Shown piece by piece: positions 23,331-32,427 of a stretch of DNA of 64,000 bases (the first letter of the stretch is position 1; each line of letters begins with the position of its first letter). The stretch is taken from NCBI GenBank assembly GCA_033558025.1, contig JAUCEF010000004.1, forward strand, positions 1,240,001 to 1,304,000, given 5' to 3'. The position numbers and the translations under genes were made by a program. The stretch is from Phytophthora sp. 'mugwort'. Its lineage: Eukaryota > Oomycota > Peronosporomycetes > Peronosporales > Peronosporaceae. The notes under the pieces are model-generated. The model searched no databases. It was not told the DNA's origin and saw nothing but the letters and a program-made list of their open reading frames with translations.

Positions 23331-25154
23331 TTTATTGATCCGAAACAAAGGCTATCCGGATGCTCTGAGAGACGAAAGGACAAATATATTAATTTATTAA
23401 CAGTCGTCTTATGCTTTCTTGGAGAATGCAAAGCAGAAATGTGCTATTTATTAGGAATAAGCCAACCTTAAGTTATTCAGCTATGTATTGTGAATATTAT
23501 GCTGTGTACTTGTTCAGTACCGGTATTTTATACCGGTAGTCGGCTGAGCGGAACACTGGCGCAGAATCTTGTGTGGCATCGGATACTTCGCGGTTTCCCG
23601 ACCTTAACTGCGAACTGGATTATAGTGAAGGTTATGCGTGTGAATCCATAGGATGCCTCGCCCCTTTTGCTAATTGCCACGTCGTGTAGGGATGCAGCGT
23701 ATGAGGCGGGCTATGCACTGACAGGAGCTGTCACGCTCGGCTGCTGAAGAGCGCCCCACGTTAGGATGCACTCGGATGTTTTTGCCGTCTGGTATAGTGC
23801 CGCATAGAGCTCACCGCGAGCGGGCAACACGGGCGTCCTTCCATCCGCGAGCTGTCTAGCACAGTCTCTCTCGTCACGGGTTGTATCCATATCTATCTAT
23901 GGAGCATTGATCCAGGCTTCCGCTCAATGCCGCCGACACCGATACCCCGTTTGTGGACAAATGAGGCCAGGCGCCGCAGCCGATTTCTGCGATCCGTGAC
24001 GTTGAAGTGAGCGAGTGGATCTCCTCGGCCGAGTCACCGTGCAAATCGCTGGGACCACGCGCGACGTGGCGACGACAAAGACGGCGGCGGCAGTACCGGT
24101 AAGGGAAGTCCAGCTGCTGCATGCCTCGAAGCAGCGGCTGACTGTCCCAGGGCCAACGATAGCAATGTAGCTCCATGGAGTTTTCCTTACGCATAATTCT
24201 ATACATGTATCGCGTTGTCTTTTAGGGTGGCCTCATGCCAAGTTGGCATGGAAATATGTGACGATCACGAGCATTGCGGATGCTGATGTACATCAAAAAA
24301 AAAAAGATGTTGAAGCCACCTGCTTCGTTTTTTCTTAAATTTTGTAAGCTAGAAAAAATACAGAGCCGTCAACAGAAAAAGCGATTTCCAGGATAGAGCA
24401 GGCCAGCAGCAGCGACAACTTGCCCGCCACTTGACTCAAGTTAATCTCGTACCCAGGCTGGCTTGCAGCGGACCGGCCTGGAGATCCAACTGCGCCGATA
24501 ACTTGTCAAGGGACCGGCCACGTTCCATGAGCTACGACTCACTCAGAACGTCGGCGGCACTTTGCCGACCTTTTCGCTTCTCTGAAGCCCTCAGCTCTTA
24601 GAGTAGGACCGCAGCTCTCTAGGATCGCATCGAAATTCGGAGCCACGGCGTTCGCCTGATCGTTTAATATAGGCGCCGAGGCGTGCGTGCTGGGACAGCC
24701 TTGTCCGGCCCGTTTGCCGAACATCCACTCGCAGTTCAGTCAGACAGATGGACTCGCTTCAACGCGCTAGTTCATTAGACTGCGGCGACGCAGCCACAGC
24801 TCGGTAATGGAGGAGTATTATATCTTGCCACAGCGGCAGCAAGCAATGGAGTAATGCTTACATGTACATTGTATACTGTATGTACCTAGGCAACGGGACA
24901 AGTTGATCTCCGAGTTGGAGACGTTCGCACGCCACTTCGGCGATCCTTCCTCGCCGGCAGACGAGGCGCTTCTGGTGTCCAAGTGTGCCACTTATCAATT
25001 TTTGCGCCAATGGAAGCCATGCCAAAGAGACTGCGGCGACATACAAAGCACAAGTCTCGCCGTCGCCCGTCGATCGCAACCTAGGACCAACTGATTTGCC
25101 CCAGTATATCCACCAAAAGACGACGGCCGCATATCCGTATGCATGGGCCAGTCG
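23331..25154. other. intergenic; no gene recognised
   Basis: Contains a 17-base odd palindrome (CATGCCAA-G-TTGGCATG, 24234-24250) and an A-rich tract near 24296. A plus ORF at 24903-25094 (ISELETFARHFGDPSSPADE) reads like protein but has no start context and no family match. It could be an eroded exon. Confidence 0.35.
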
Positions 25155-25163
25155 GCTCATTCC
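25155..25163 (+). promoter_or_regulatory. oomycete initiator-like element of the tyrosinase-like gene
   Basis: GCTCATTCC at 25155-25163 matches the oomycete Inr core (GCTCATTYY). It lies 90 bases upstream of the ATG at 25253. A start site here places the earlier in-frame ATG at 25139 outside the transcript and supports the signal-peptide start. Confidence 0.5.
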
Positions 25164-25252
25164 GTAACTGGCCTCTCACCACAGAGGACGATCGACATCG
25201 AGGAGTGAGTAAGTGCGCTTTCTCACACTTCTATCATCGACTTCTCCTCGCC

Positions 25253-28200
25253 ATGAGACTCTCGGTCACACTGGCGGCACTGGGAGCGGCGCTGGTCGCG
25301 CCCTCGGCCGCGCAGACGACGACTACCACCACAGACGTGTACTACCCGACCATCCTGAGCGCAGCAGGCAACGTGACGGGTCTACCGGGAGGTAATGAGT
25401 TCTGTGGCTCAGCGCGCGTACGTAAACCCTGGGGTGCGCTCACGTCCGACGAGCAGGCGCTGTACCTCGAAGCCACATCAATGGCTATCGCCGACGGCGG
25501 CGTGGCCGACTTTGCGGCCATTGCGGCTGACTCACTGGGTCAGGCCCAGGGTGAATATTCTTGCGCCTTCTTCAGCTGGCATCGCCGGCTATTATTAGCC
25601 TACGAGTCTTATCTGCGTGACCTGGACGAACGCTTCGCCTGTCTCACCCTGCCCTACTATGACGTGCACACGGCCTACGTCCAGGCCGTTAACGGCGAGT
25701 GTGCCAACATGTTCGAGTGCAGTGGCATCTTTGAGGCCATCGGTGGCGCGCCCAACTCGACGGACGAAACGACGATGACGCTTCATGGCGTGGACGCCAC
25801 CGGCTACGCCGTGAGCGGTGCTCCTTTCGAAGAGTCGTGCGACGATGATGACAATTGCGGCTTTATCGTACGCGACGACTTGACCAGCAAGCCCGTGCCC
25901 AGCGCCGCAAGCTTCGGTACCTTCCAAAGCGTCGTGGCCACCTCGGGCGACTACGCGTCGTTCCTGGATGGGATCCAGTACGGCGTGCACAACGAGGTGC
26001 TGGATGCCATCGGCGGTGCCTTTTCCACGGCTGCCGCGGCTCATGACGTGCTGTACTATTCGTGGTACTCGGCCGTTGATATGTACTTGCACGTGTATCA
26101 CCTGTGCCGTATCGGCGCGCCGCTCACGTACGACCAGATCGTTGAGTCGCTTGAGGCGTACACCAACGCCACACAGACCTGCGGCGGTGTGGATGGTGTT
26201 GATGCCGAGTCCGCCATCATCATGAGGATTACCGTTGACGGAGAAGTCGTGGACGCTTCGCAGCACCCGACGCTCGGCCAGTACTTTGGCTACGTGGGTA
26301 GTGATAACTGGAACTACGCTGACATCCAGCAGCTCGGAGACTACTCGTACACGTACCAGTTGCCAGAGATGCTGCGTCAGCAGATCCTAAGCAACAATGA
26401 CGTGTGCACGGGCTTCAACCGCGCCTTCGCGGCTTCGTACACGTCGCTGAACGCCGCTGCTGTCAAGGGTACGACAACGACTAAAACGACGACCAAGACG
26501 ACGACGACCAAGACCACCAAGATCGTGAACGGCAAGAAGGTGACGACCACCAAGGTGACCAAGGTAGTGACCAAATCGAACAGTACCTCGTCGTCCTCGG
26601 CCAAGTCTACGGTGACCAGTGGCCAGCTCAAGAGCAGCTACGGGTACACATACCTGGGTAACTTCAGTACGGACAACGTGGATTACAGTGAGGGTACTCT
26701 ACTGACGAACGGTTACACGGGTTACACACCGTATTACACCAACGGCGAGATCACGACCAAGCACAATGGTATCGTGAACGCCAACTACTCGTCGCGCTCC
26801 AGCTCGACCACGTCCAGCACGTCGGCACGTATGGACGCGACCTATTCCAACACGTCTAACCTCGTCATGAACGTAACGGTGGGTACGAGATTGGTAGCTC
26901 GCAATATTACGGCGTCTGTGGCCACGTCGGGCAGTTACTGGGCGTGGCTGCAGACCGCGTACAACGGTCTGTACACTCGCTTCGAGGGCAATTTGGACCT
27001 GGTGGCGACACACATGAAGCTGCTGGAATGCTACACGTTCGACAGCGTCTACGGGCTGTCCAACTTCACGTCCACCTTTGTGACGGACAAGAACTTGATC
27101 ACGAACCGTGTCGAATGTGGCCAGCGACTGGATCTGGTGCGTTCGGGGCTGCTACAGATGGCCGTGCGCTCGACGTCGTACTCGGCCTCGAGCTTGAAGT
27201 TCGCTAGCTCGACGGTGATCAAGACCATCCGCACGTCGTACAAGCGCGTGACTACCCGTAAGGTCACGTACATCCGCAAGTCGTACACCCAGAAGGTGCA
27301 GTCGGACCTTGGCTCGACGCAGGAGGCACTGGGTAACATCACTGTCACGTCGACGAGCGGCTCGGGCAACGATGAGACGTCCACTACGGTTGTGGATACG
27401 GGGTATGTGGCGTCGAACACGACAAGCACCACGGTACAGAGCGCCAAGAACGCGTCGGCTGTCACGACCACGAGCAGCACGACAACGACCACGACGACCG
27501 CTGCCAATGTCTCGGAAACGATATCGGAGGCCGCGTCTGGATCAGCGGAGGTGGAAGTCTCTGGATCGAGCTCGACGACGGGTTCATCACAGAGTTCTGA
27601 GACGGGAAGCATCTCGTCGGGAGAGGGCTCGACTGTGACTGCGACCGGTTCGAACGGCGAGACAATTACCACGACGACCACCGGATCGGGCGATACCATA
27701 AAGACGACGACTACGGGTTCGGGCGGTAGCATTAAGACCACCACGACTGGTTCGGGTGCTACGACGACGACTGTCACCACTGGATCGGGAGCTTCTACGA
27801 CATCGACTACCAAGACGACGACTGGCTCTAGTAACTCTACCACGACCTCTACAAACTCAGGTACGTCGACGACGTCTGGCGGAAGCACGACAACGACCAC
27901 GGGTCAAACGACGACTACCGCGGGCTCGAAAGGTGAGACGATCACCACGACGACCGGTTCGAACGGCGAATCGACCACAACCACCACCACTGGCTCGGGT
28001 GGCGCCATTCAGACGACGACCACGGGATCCGGTGGGTCGATTAAGACAACCACGACCGGTTCAGGAGCTAGTACTACAACCGTGACGACTGGATCTGGCG
28101 CTTCGACGACTACCACGGGCACCGCATCAACGACTGGATCACACTCGACGACTCAGACCACTTCGGGTTCGTCGGGCTCTTCTACCTCGACCGGGACCAC

Positions 28201-29824
28201 GACTCCAGGCGCCACCCCTGCTGCGACTACGCCTGGCGCCACTCCTGCTGCTACCAAGCCCAGCGCCACTCCTGCTGCTACCAAGCCCAGCACCACGCCC
28301 GCGGCTACCAATCCCAGCGCTACTCCCGCCGCCACGAAGCCTAGCACTACTCCCGCCGCCACGAAGCCTAGCGCTACTCCCGCTGCTACGAAGCCGAGCG
28401 CTACTCCCGCCCCTACGAAGCCGAGCGCTACTCCCGCCCCTACGAAGCCCAGCGCTACTCCCGCCGCTACGAAGCCTAGTGCTACCCCTGCTGCTACAAC
28501 ACCTAGTGCTACGCCTGCCGCTACGACGAAGCAGACGGAGACGTGCATCGATGTGTCTGTGGAAGGTGATGCGACCTACTGCATTGAGGGACCGATCTGC
28601 AGCGGTTCGGGTGACTCGCCGGCCGGCTCCCTGTGTCCCATGCAGGGCGACATCGCCGTGCAGGACTGCCACGAGACGCTCTCCAGCTACACGAACTCGA
28701 GCACTTGCGTGGCTCCTAAGGACGCCGTATGCGTGAAGATCAAGACTGGTGCCTGGGGCTGTATCTTCGACTCTCCGCAAAAGATGGCAACTCCGGCTCC
28801 GACCACGATCGAAAGTCTTGAGACTAAGGTCCCTATCCCAGCGCCGACCAAGACGACCACCGACAAGTCGACGCCAACCCCGACGACTTCGGAGACGGAG
28901 AAGCCCACACCCTCCCCGACGTTGACTGAGACAAAGAAAACTGCATCCCCCACGACTCCTTTGACGGAGTCGACCCCGGCGCCTACTACGCCATGCCCGG
29001 AGAAGACGCTTGAAGCTACTAAGACGTCGACGCCTGCCCCGACCACTGCTGGTCCGTCGACGGCGGCTCCCACGCCGTGCCCTACCACTGACGTGCCGTC
29101 TATGGAGTCTCCCACGCCTACGACTGAAATACCCTCGACCGAAACTATGACGCCGTGTCCTACGACTGAGGTTCCCTCAAACGAGGCTCCTACACCTTTG
29201 CCGACGACTGAAGTGCCGTCCACTGGCGTTCCGTCGTCCGCGGCTCCTACGCCATGCCCGACCACCGCAGTGCCATCGGTTGAGTCTCCGACGCCGTGTC
29301 CTACGACTGAATTGCCCTCGACTGAGGCTGTGACGCCGTACCTGACGACGGAGGTGCCTACGACTGAGGCTGTGACGCCTTGCCCGACCACAGAGGTGCC
29401 TGCTACCGAGACCCCGACGAAGACTGGAACCCCGTCACAGACTGAGGCTTCTACCAAGGCTGGCACCAAAACTGGAACTCAGACGAAGACCGAGACGACC
29501 ACGTCTTCGAACCATGACGACGACTACACGTGGCAGCAGCAAAATCAGCAGGAGTCGCAGCAGACTGCCTCCTCATCGTCTACCAAGACGTTTACCACGT
29601 CCTACGCCGCCACGACCACGGCCACTGATGAGGCTTCGACTGCCGCAACGGGAGGTGTCGGTGCTGCTGCCGTTGCTGGTATCGTCATCGCCGTCTGTGC
29701 TGTCGTTGCTCTTGCGGGTTTCACTGCCTACAAGATCCGTCAGCGCCGCAACGACGGTGATCTGTCCCCCAGCGGGTACTACAGCCAGCCTGTGACGCCA
29801 CTCACTCGATCAATTAAGCTGTAA
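25253..29824 (+). CDS. tyrosinase-like domain protein with mucin-like repeat tail and membrane anchor
   Basis: The product is 1523 residues from ATG 25253, chosen because it opens a signal peptide (MRLSVTLAALGAALVAPSAA, cleavage near 20); the frame also contains ATG 25139, 38 codons earlier. Residues about 45-290 are tyrosinase-like: FFSWHRRLLLAYE (His110), GVHNEVLDAIGG (His246) and AAHDVLYYSWYSAVDMYLHV. Canonical type-3 copper sites need three His each. Here the second His of the HN-x-x-H motif is Asp251, and the HHA-x-x-D box reads WYSAVD, so most ligands appear lost. A Thr/Ser-rich stretch follows, with Gly-Ser-Gly-Thr repeats (27620-28190), twelve ATPAATKPS-type repeats, a six-plus-Cys module (28540-28780), Pro/Thr repeats, a transmembrane helix (AGIVIAVCAVVALAGF) and a short basic tail. 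Likely a heavily O-glycosylated cell-surface protein. Enzyme activity is doubtful. Confidence 0.9.
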   Translation: MRLSVTLAALGAALVAPSAAQTTTTTTDVYYPTILSAAGNVTGLPGGNEFCGSARVRKPWGALTSDEQALYLEATSMAIADGGVADFAAIAADSLGQAQGEYSCAFFSWHRRLLLAYESYLRDLDERFACLTLPYYDVHTAYVQAVNGECANMFECSGIFEAIGGAPNSTDETTMTLHGVDATGYAVSGAPFEESCDDDDNCGFIVRDDLTSKPVPSAASFGTFQSVVATSGDYASFLDGIQYGVHNEVLDAIGGAFSTAAAAHDVLYYSWYSAVDMYLHVYHLCRIGAPLTYDQIVESLEAYTNATQTCGGVDGVDAESAIIMRITVDGEVVDASQHPTLGQYFGYVGSDNWNYADIQQLGDYSYTYQLPEMLRQQILSNNDVCTGFNRAFAASYTSLNAAAVKGTTTTKTTTKTTTTKTTKIVNGKKVTTTKVTKVVTKSNSTSSSSAKSTVTSGQLKSSYGYTYLGNFSTDNVDYSEGTLLTNGYTGYTPYYTNGEITTKHNGIVNANYSSRSSSTTSSTSARMDATYSNTSNLVMNVTVGTRLVARNITASVATSGSYWAWLQTAYNGLYTRFEGNLDLVATHMKLLECYTFDSVYGLSNFTSTFVTDKNLITNRVECGQRLDLVRSGLLQMAVRSTSYSASSLKFASSTVIKTIRTSYKRVTTRKVTYIRKSYTQKVQSDLGSTQEALGNITVTSTSGSGNDETSTTVVDTGYVASNTTSTTVQSAKNASAVTTTSSTTTTTTTAANVSETISEAASGSAEVEVSGSSSTTGSSQSSETGSISSGEGSTVTATGSNGETITTTTTGSGDTIKTTTTGSGGSIKTTTTGSGATTTTVTTGSGASTTSTTKTTTGSSNSTTTSTNSGTSTTSGGSTTTTTGQTTTTAGSKGETITTTTGSNGESTTTTTTGSGGAIQTTTTGSGGSIKTTTTGSGASTTTVTTGSGASTTTTGTASTTGSHSTTQTTSGSSGSSTSTGTTTPGATPAATTPGATPAATKPSATPAATKPSTTPAATNPSATPAATKPSTTPAATKPSATPAATKPSATPAPTKPSATPAPTKPSATPAATKPSATPAATTPSATPAATTKQTETCIDVSVEGDATYCIEGPICSGSGDSPAGSLCPMQGDIAVQDCHETLSSYTNSSTCVAPKDAVCVKIKTGAWGCIFDSPQKMATPAPTTIESLETKVPIPAPTKTTTDKSTPTPTTSETEKPTPSPTLTETKKTASPTTPLTESTPAPTTPCPEKTLEATKTSTPAPTTAGPSTAAPTPCPTTDVPSMESPTPTTEIPSTETMTPCPTTEVPSNEAPTPLPTTEVPSTGVPSSAAPTPCPTTAVPSVESPTPCPTTELPSTEAVTPYLTTEVPTTEAVTPCPTTEVPATETPTKTGTPSQTEASTKAGTKTGTQTKTETTTSSNHDDDYTWQQQNQQESQQTASSSSTKTFTTSYAATTTATDEASTAATGGVGAAAVAGIVIAVCAVVALAGFTAYKIRQRRNDGDLSPSGYYSQPVTPLTRSIKL
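27620..28190 (+). repeat. coding repeats of the TTTTTGSG type
   Basis: An imperfect tandem array within the tyrosinase-like gene encodes Gly-Ser-Gly or Gly-Ser-Asn-Gly-Glu units separated by Thr runs (for example GSGGSIKTTTTGSGA). Two similar super-blocks (about 27640-27790 and 27930-28090) suggest an internal duplication. Such tracts carry O-glycans in mucin-type proteins. Confidence 0.8.
28208..28531 (+). repeat. 27-base coding minisatellite, 12 units (SATPAATKP)
   Basis: Twelve in-frame 9-codon units read G/S-A/T-T-P-A-A/P-T-K/T/N-P. Third-codon positions vary between units, while the residues stay nearly constant. Copy number is a likely length polymorphism. Confidence 0.9.
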
Positions 29825-30530
29825 GCAAACCACAACACCTTTTGTGCATGTGAAAAGATACGGACGACTCTAGTGAGGACGGAGTCTCCCAATGAAGGAG
29901 GTCCGCCTTACGATATGCATAGCTTGTTAATTTCAATAGAGTCACGTTCATCTTTCAAAAACACACATGTGTTTAACTGGTAGTGCTATAAGTTTACACA
30001 TATTCCAGTCCAAGCGAACTCGTTGGGTGAAAATCCATTATTGTGCAGGTCATTGCAACTTGGATTAGCAAAGATTCTCAAAAACATCCAAGGATACTTC
30101 CCTCACGGAGGTTGAAACCTACAAACTCCATGCTGTTTACAATGGAAAGCTAAGCCGATGGAGAAAATGCATAATATTTCATCGATATGTTGGTGTTCAT
30201 GGTACAGTACAATTTCCACACAGAATTTAGTCTAAATTTTGAAAAGTTTGGAATTCATGCGGCAAATAGAGTGGCACCATGGCGACTGCAGCCACCGGAT
30301 TACCATCGAGGGCAGGCAATAGGACGAGATTGCAAGTTTAAGACTACGAACCAGCGGAACTTAACGCAACGGACTGAAATGAAGCCGCGTTCTCCTTGGC
30401 GGATAATGTCGACGACTGCTTGGCCGTATGTTGTCGTTCCGAATCAAAACCTGTAGAATTTTGAGCTCCGTTTTGTACATGTAGTACAAAATCACACATG
30501 GTTAGATATGTAATTTTCGCTATCTGCATA
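29825..30530. other. intergenic between two plus-strand genes
   Basis: Holds the 3' flank of the tyrosinase-like gene, including a small hairpin TCTCC-(CAATGAA)-GGAGG-like at 29885-29901. The rest is AT-rich with no ORF of note. Confidence 0.5.
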
Positions 30531-30540
30531 CATTCTTCAA
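30531..30540 (+). promoter_or_regulatory. oomycete initiator-like element of the RsfS gene
   Basis: CATTCTTCAA fits the oomycete Inr pattern CATTYYNCAA exactly. It lies 52 bases before the ATG at 30592 and ends at the non-ATG upstream limit of the open frame. Confidence 0.55.
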
Positions 30541-30591
30541 GTGACTCTCCCATGCGTCCTCACCACGCAAATTTGCCATTGCCACTCGAAC

Positions 30592-31539
30592 ATGCGGTCG
30601 CACCTTGTCCGCCGAGCTCTTCGCACTGCGGCGTCCTCCGCGCCGCGCATTGCCGCGTCTCGCGCTCGTCTGCAGCTTACTAGGCCCATCACGCCTTTCC
30701 TGCGTCCTCTTCAAAGTGTGTCCATCCGCTACTTCTCCCAGTCTCATGATGACGCCGATACGCACGCTGCCGAGACGGAGAACACCGAGTACTTGGGCGT
30801 AGTATACGACGCCACAAAGGTGAAGAAATACAGCGCCGAACTCGAGATCGAGAACCATGTTATCAGTGGTGGCGACTACTGGACGGCGGTCGACGCCGCC
30901 AAAGCGTACGACGAACTGGTGACGCTTTATTGCGACTTGGATGCACCTCGTAACTTTCCCGAGGGCGACGCCATGGAAAATAATGAAAATACCAGCGATG
31001 AGATGGAGTGGCTGGCTCCTGATGTCGGTAACCGTAATGCGGACCTTATTCCGCCCATTCCGCAGACTTATTTGACCATTGACGAGGTCAAGGAGGCTCT
31101 AGAACGCGAAAAAGCCATTGATGTGTACACGGTGGACCTGGCCGGCAAGAGCAGTTTGGCCGATTTTATGGTATTTGCCACGGGTCGATCTCAGGCCCAC
31201 ATGCGACGTATGGCTGATCTGATGATTAAATCCATGAAGGCGAGAGAGATTGTCGATGACTTTGACTATGGAGTGGAAGGGCGAGAGTGTGACGACTGGA
31301 TGATCGCCGACTGCAACAACATTGTGGTGCATTTGATGCGTGCGGACACGCGCCGGATCTTGGCGCTTGAGGACCATTGGGAGAATATGGTGGACGACAA
31401 GCACAGCGTCTATGGCGACATGAATGAGGACGAATACATGGACAAGTTTGGCACCAGTGAACTCATGGAATATCTTGAGGATGAGGACCACCCCCGCGCT
31501 GATGATGATGGAGAAGGCTCAGGTGTCGAGTGGAAGTAA
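30592..31539 (+). CDS. mitochondrial Iojap/RsfS-type ribosome silencing factor with an AP2-like N-terminal segment
   Basis: The product has 315 residues from ATG 30592. The N-terminus (MRSHLVRRALRTAASSAPRI) is Arg/Ala/Ser-rich without acids, a typical mitochondrial presequence. Residues about 163-265 form the RsfS/Iojap domain: IDVYTVDLAGKSSLADFMVF, ATGRSQAHMRRMAD, and DDWMIADCNNIVVHLM with RRILALEDHW. Family members bind ribosomal protein L14 of the large subunit and block or delay subunit joining; here in mitochondria. Residues about 66-124 resemble an AP2/ERF fold: YLGVVYDATKVKKYSAEL, then GGDYWTAVDAAKAYDELV and a closing PRNFP. That combination is unusual; the AP2-like call is my inference from the pattern. 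The acidic C-terminal tail (about 280-315) is an extension. No introns are needed. The gene converges on the coiled-coil gene. Confidence 0.85.
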   Translation: MRSHLVRRALRTAASSAPRIAASRARLQLTRPITPFLRPLQSVSIRYFSQSHDDADTHAAETENTEYLGVVYDATKVKKYSAELEIENHVISGGDYWTAVDAAKAYDELVTLYCDLDAPRNFPEGDAMENNENTSDEMEWLAPDVGNRNADLIPPIPQTYLTIDEVKEALEREKAIDVYTVDLAGKSSLADFMVFATGRSQAHMRRMADLMIKSMKAREIVDDFDYGVEGRECDDWMIADCNNIVVHLMRADTRRILALEDHWENMVDDKHSVYGDMNEDEYMDKFGTSELMEYLEDEDHPRADDDGEGSGVEWK

Positions 31540-31948
31540 AAAGAAACGCTAGCTACGAACGAGAAAACTGACAAGCATCAATGAACCTGACACACTTCGC
31601 TTGTTGTACCCGATTTTCATTCCTGTATCAAGATGTGGATCAACATATAGAGAGAAAACGCTTAATCATTGCTGGTTTCAATAAATACCCTTATTGTGTT
31701 CGCCGCGATACGTTATCTACACATACTTCATCGCGTGAGCGCTAACTTGTTACCAGGTTGTATGATAAGGTCATCGAAAAACCCGTTGCTTAACCTCCTT
31801 CCATCGTTAGTGTGTGGAAATCTTGAATGTGTCAGCGAGAACGAAGATCGAGTAGTGTGGGCCAAACTCATGCGTATTGCAAGACTCAGACTTCTAACTG
31901 CAGGTACCGTGGCAAATAACAGAAACGAGCAGGTGGCAAACGCAGCGA
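31540..31948. other. 3' flank of the RsfS gene, no gene
   Basis: A plus ORF (31669-31965) and a minus ORF (31728-31955, TTG start) overlap here. Neither has an ATG start plus recognisable motif. AATAAA-like sequence near 31680 could serve as a poly(A) signal. Confidence 0.5.
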
Positions 31949-32374
31949 TCGACAAGGAGTTATGAGTCCTCGTTGACTACTAAGAATACACACCACACCC
32001 GCAACCTCACTCAAAGCACTTCAGGATCTACAGCTTCAACGAGGGTAATGAGCCCCGTATCAACTGAGCTTGCTGAAATGACTTAGGTTCGGTCTGTTTT
32101 GGCTTCGGCAACACTACACCCAGAAATCCTTAGCCAACAATACTCCATAGAAAATAGCGTCTCAGGGAGTAATGAGTCTCTGAAGTCGTGGCCCAATCGA
32201 AATAAAGAAAAGGAGAGTAATGAGTCTCCTTCCCTTTCACCACTTGCCACTCTGCCGTGAATTTTCCAGTTGTGTCACTCACTGCCTAACGGGAGAAATG
32301 GGTCCCAAGGCGTAAATTCCACATCGAAAAGCTTAGCAGTCCGTGACAAGATGCAGAAATGAGTGCATCTCGTC
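31949..32374. other. array of six stem-loops with a conserved 8-base loop and covarying stems
   Basis: Six hairpins share a loop of consensus GWWATGRG closed in five cases by an A-T pair. (1) 31949-31976, loop GTTATGAG, 10-position stem with one mismatch and one G-T. (2) 32039-32058, loop GTAATGAG, 6-position stem with one mismatch. (3) 32162-32183, loop GTAATGAG, stem TCAGGGA/TCTCTGA. (4) 32210-32231, loop GTAATGAG, stem AAGGAGA/TCTCCTT. (5) 32284-32311, loop GAAATGGG, stem GCCT-AAC-GGGA/TCCC-A-AGGC. (6) 32345-32374, loop GAAATGAG, stem GACAAGATGCA/TGCATCTCGTC with one mismatch. Stem sequences differ completely between copies yet still pair, so the structure rather than the arm sequence is kept. 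The array lies in the 3' space of two convergent genes; the last hairpin ends 53 bases past the coiled-coil gene's stop. The transcribed strand is unknown. Confidence 0.75.
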
Positions 32375-32427
32375 GTATAATTCACTGCGTCAAACATTCC
32401 ATTGCCTCTTCCGACAAATTTGATCCT

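Noticed and set aside
24234..24250. 17-base palindrome CATGCCAA-G-TTGGCATG as an operator
   Set aside because: Isolated, with no gene close enough to support a regulatory role. Palindromes of this size are expected occasionally.
25388..25396. GTAATGAG inside the tyrosinase-like gene, same as the hairpin loop
   Set aside because: No pairing arms, and explained by the Gly-Asn-Glu codons.
25595..26266. 223-residue minus-strand ORF
   Set aside because: Shadow of the tyrosinase domain; His/Val-rich with no family match.
27049..27900. 283-residue minus-strand ORF opposite the tyrosinase-like gene
   Set aside because: Val/Pro-rich low-complexity product, the antisense image of Thr-rich coding repeats. 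No start context.
28687..29469. 260-residue minus-strand ORF with VVGHGV repeats
   Set aside because: Mirror of the Pro/Thr/Glu repeat tract of the sense gene.
31728..31955. Secreted-effector-like minus ORF (SFLLFATVPAV followed by Arg-rich sequence)
   Set aside because: Needs a TTG start, has no RxLR or EER motif and overlaps a plus ORF of equal quality.
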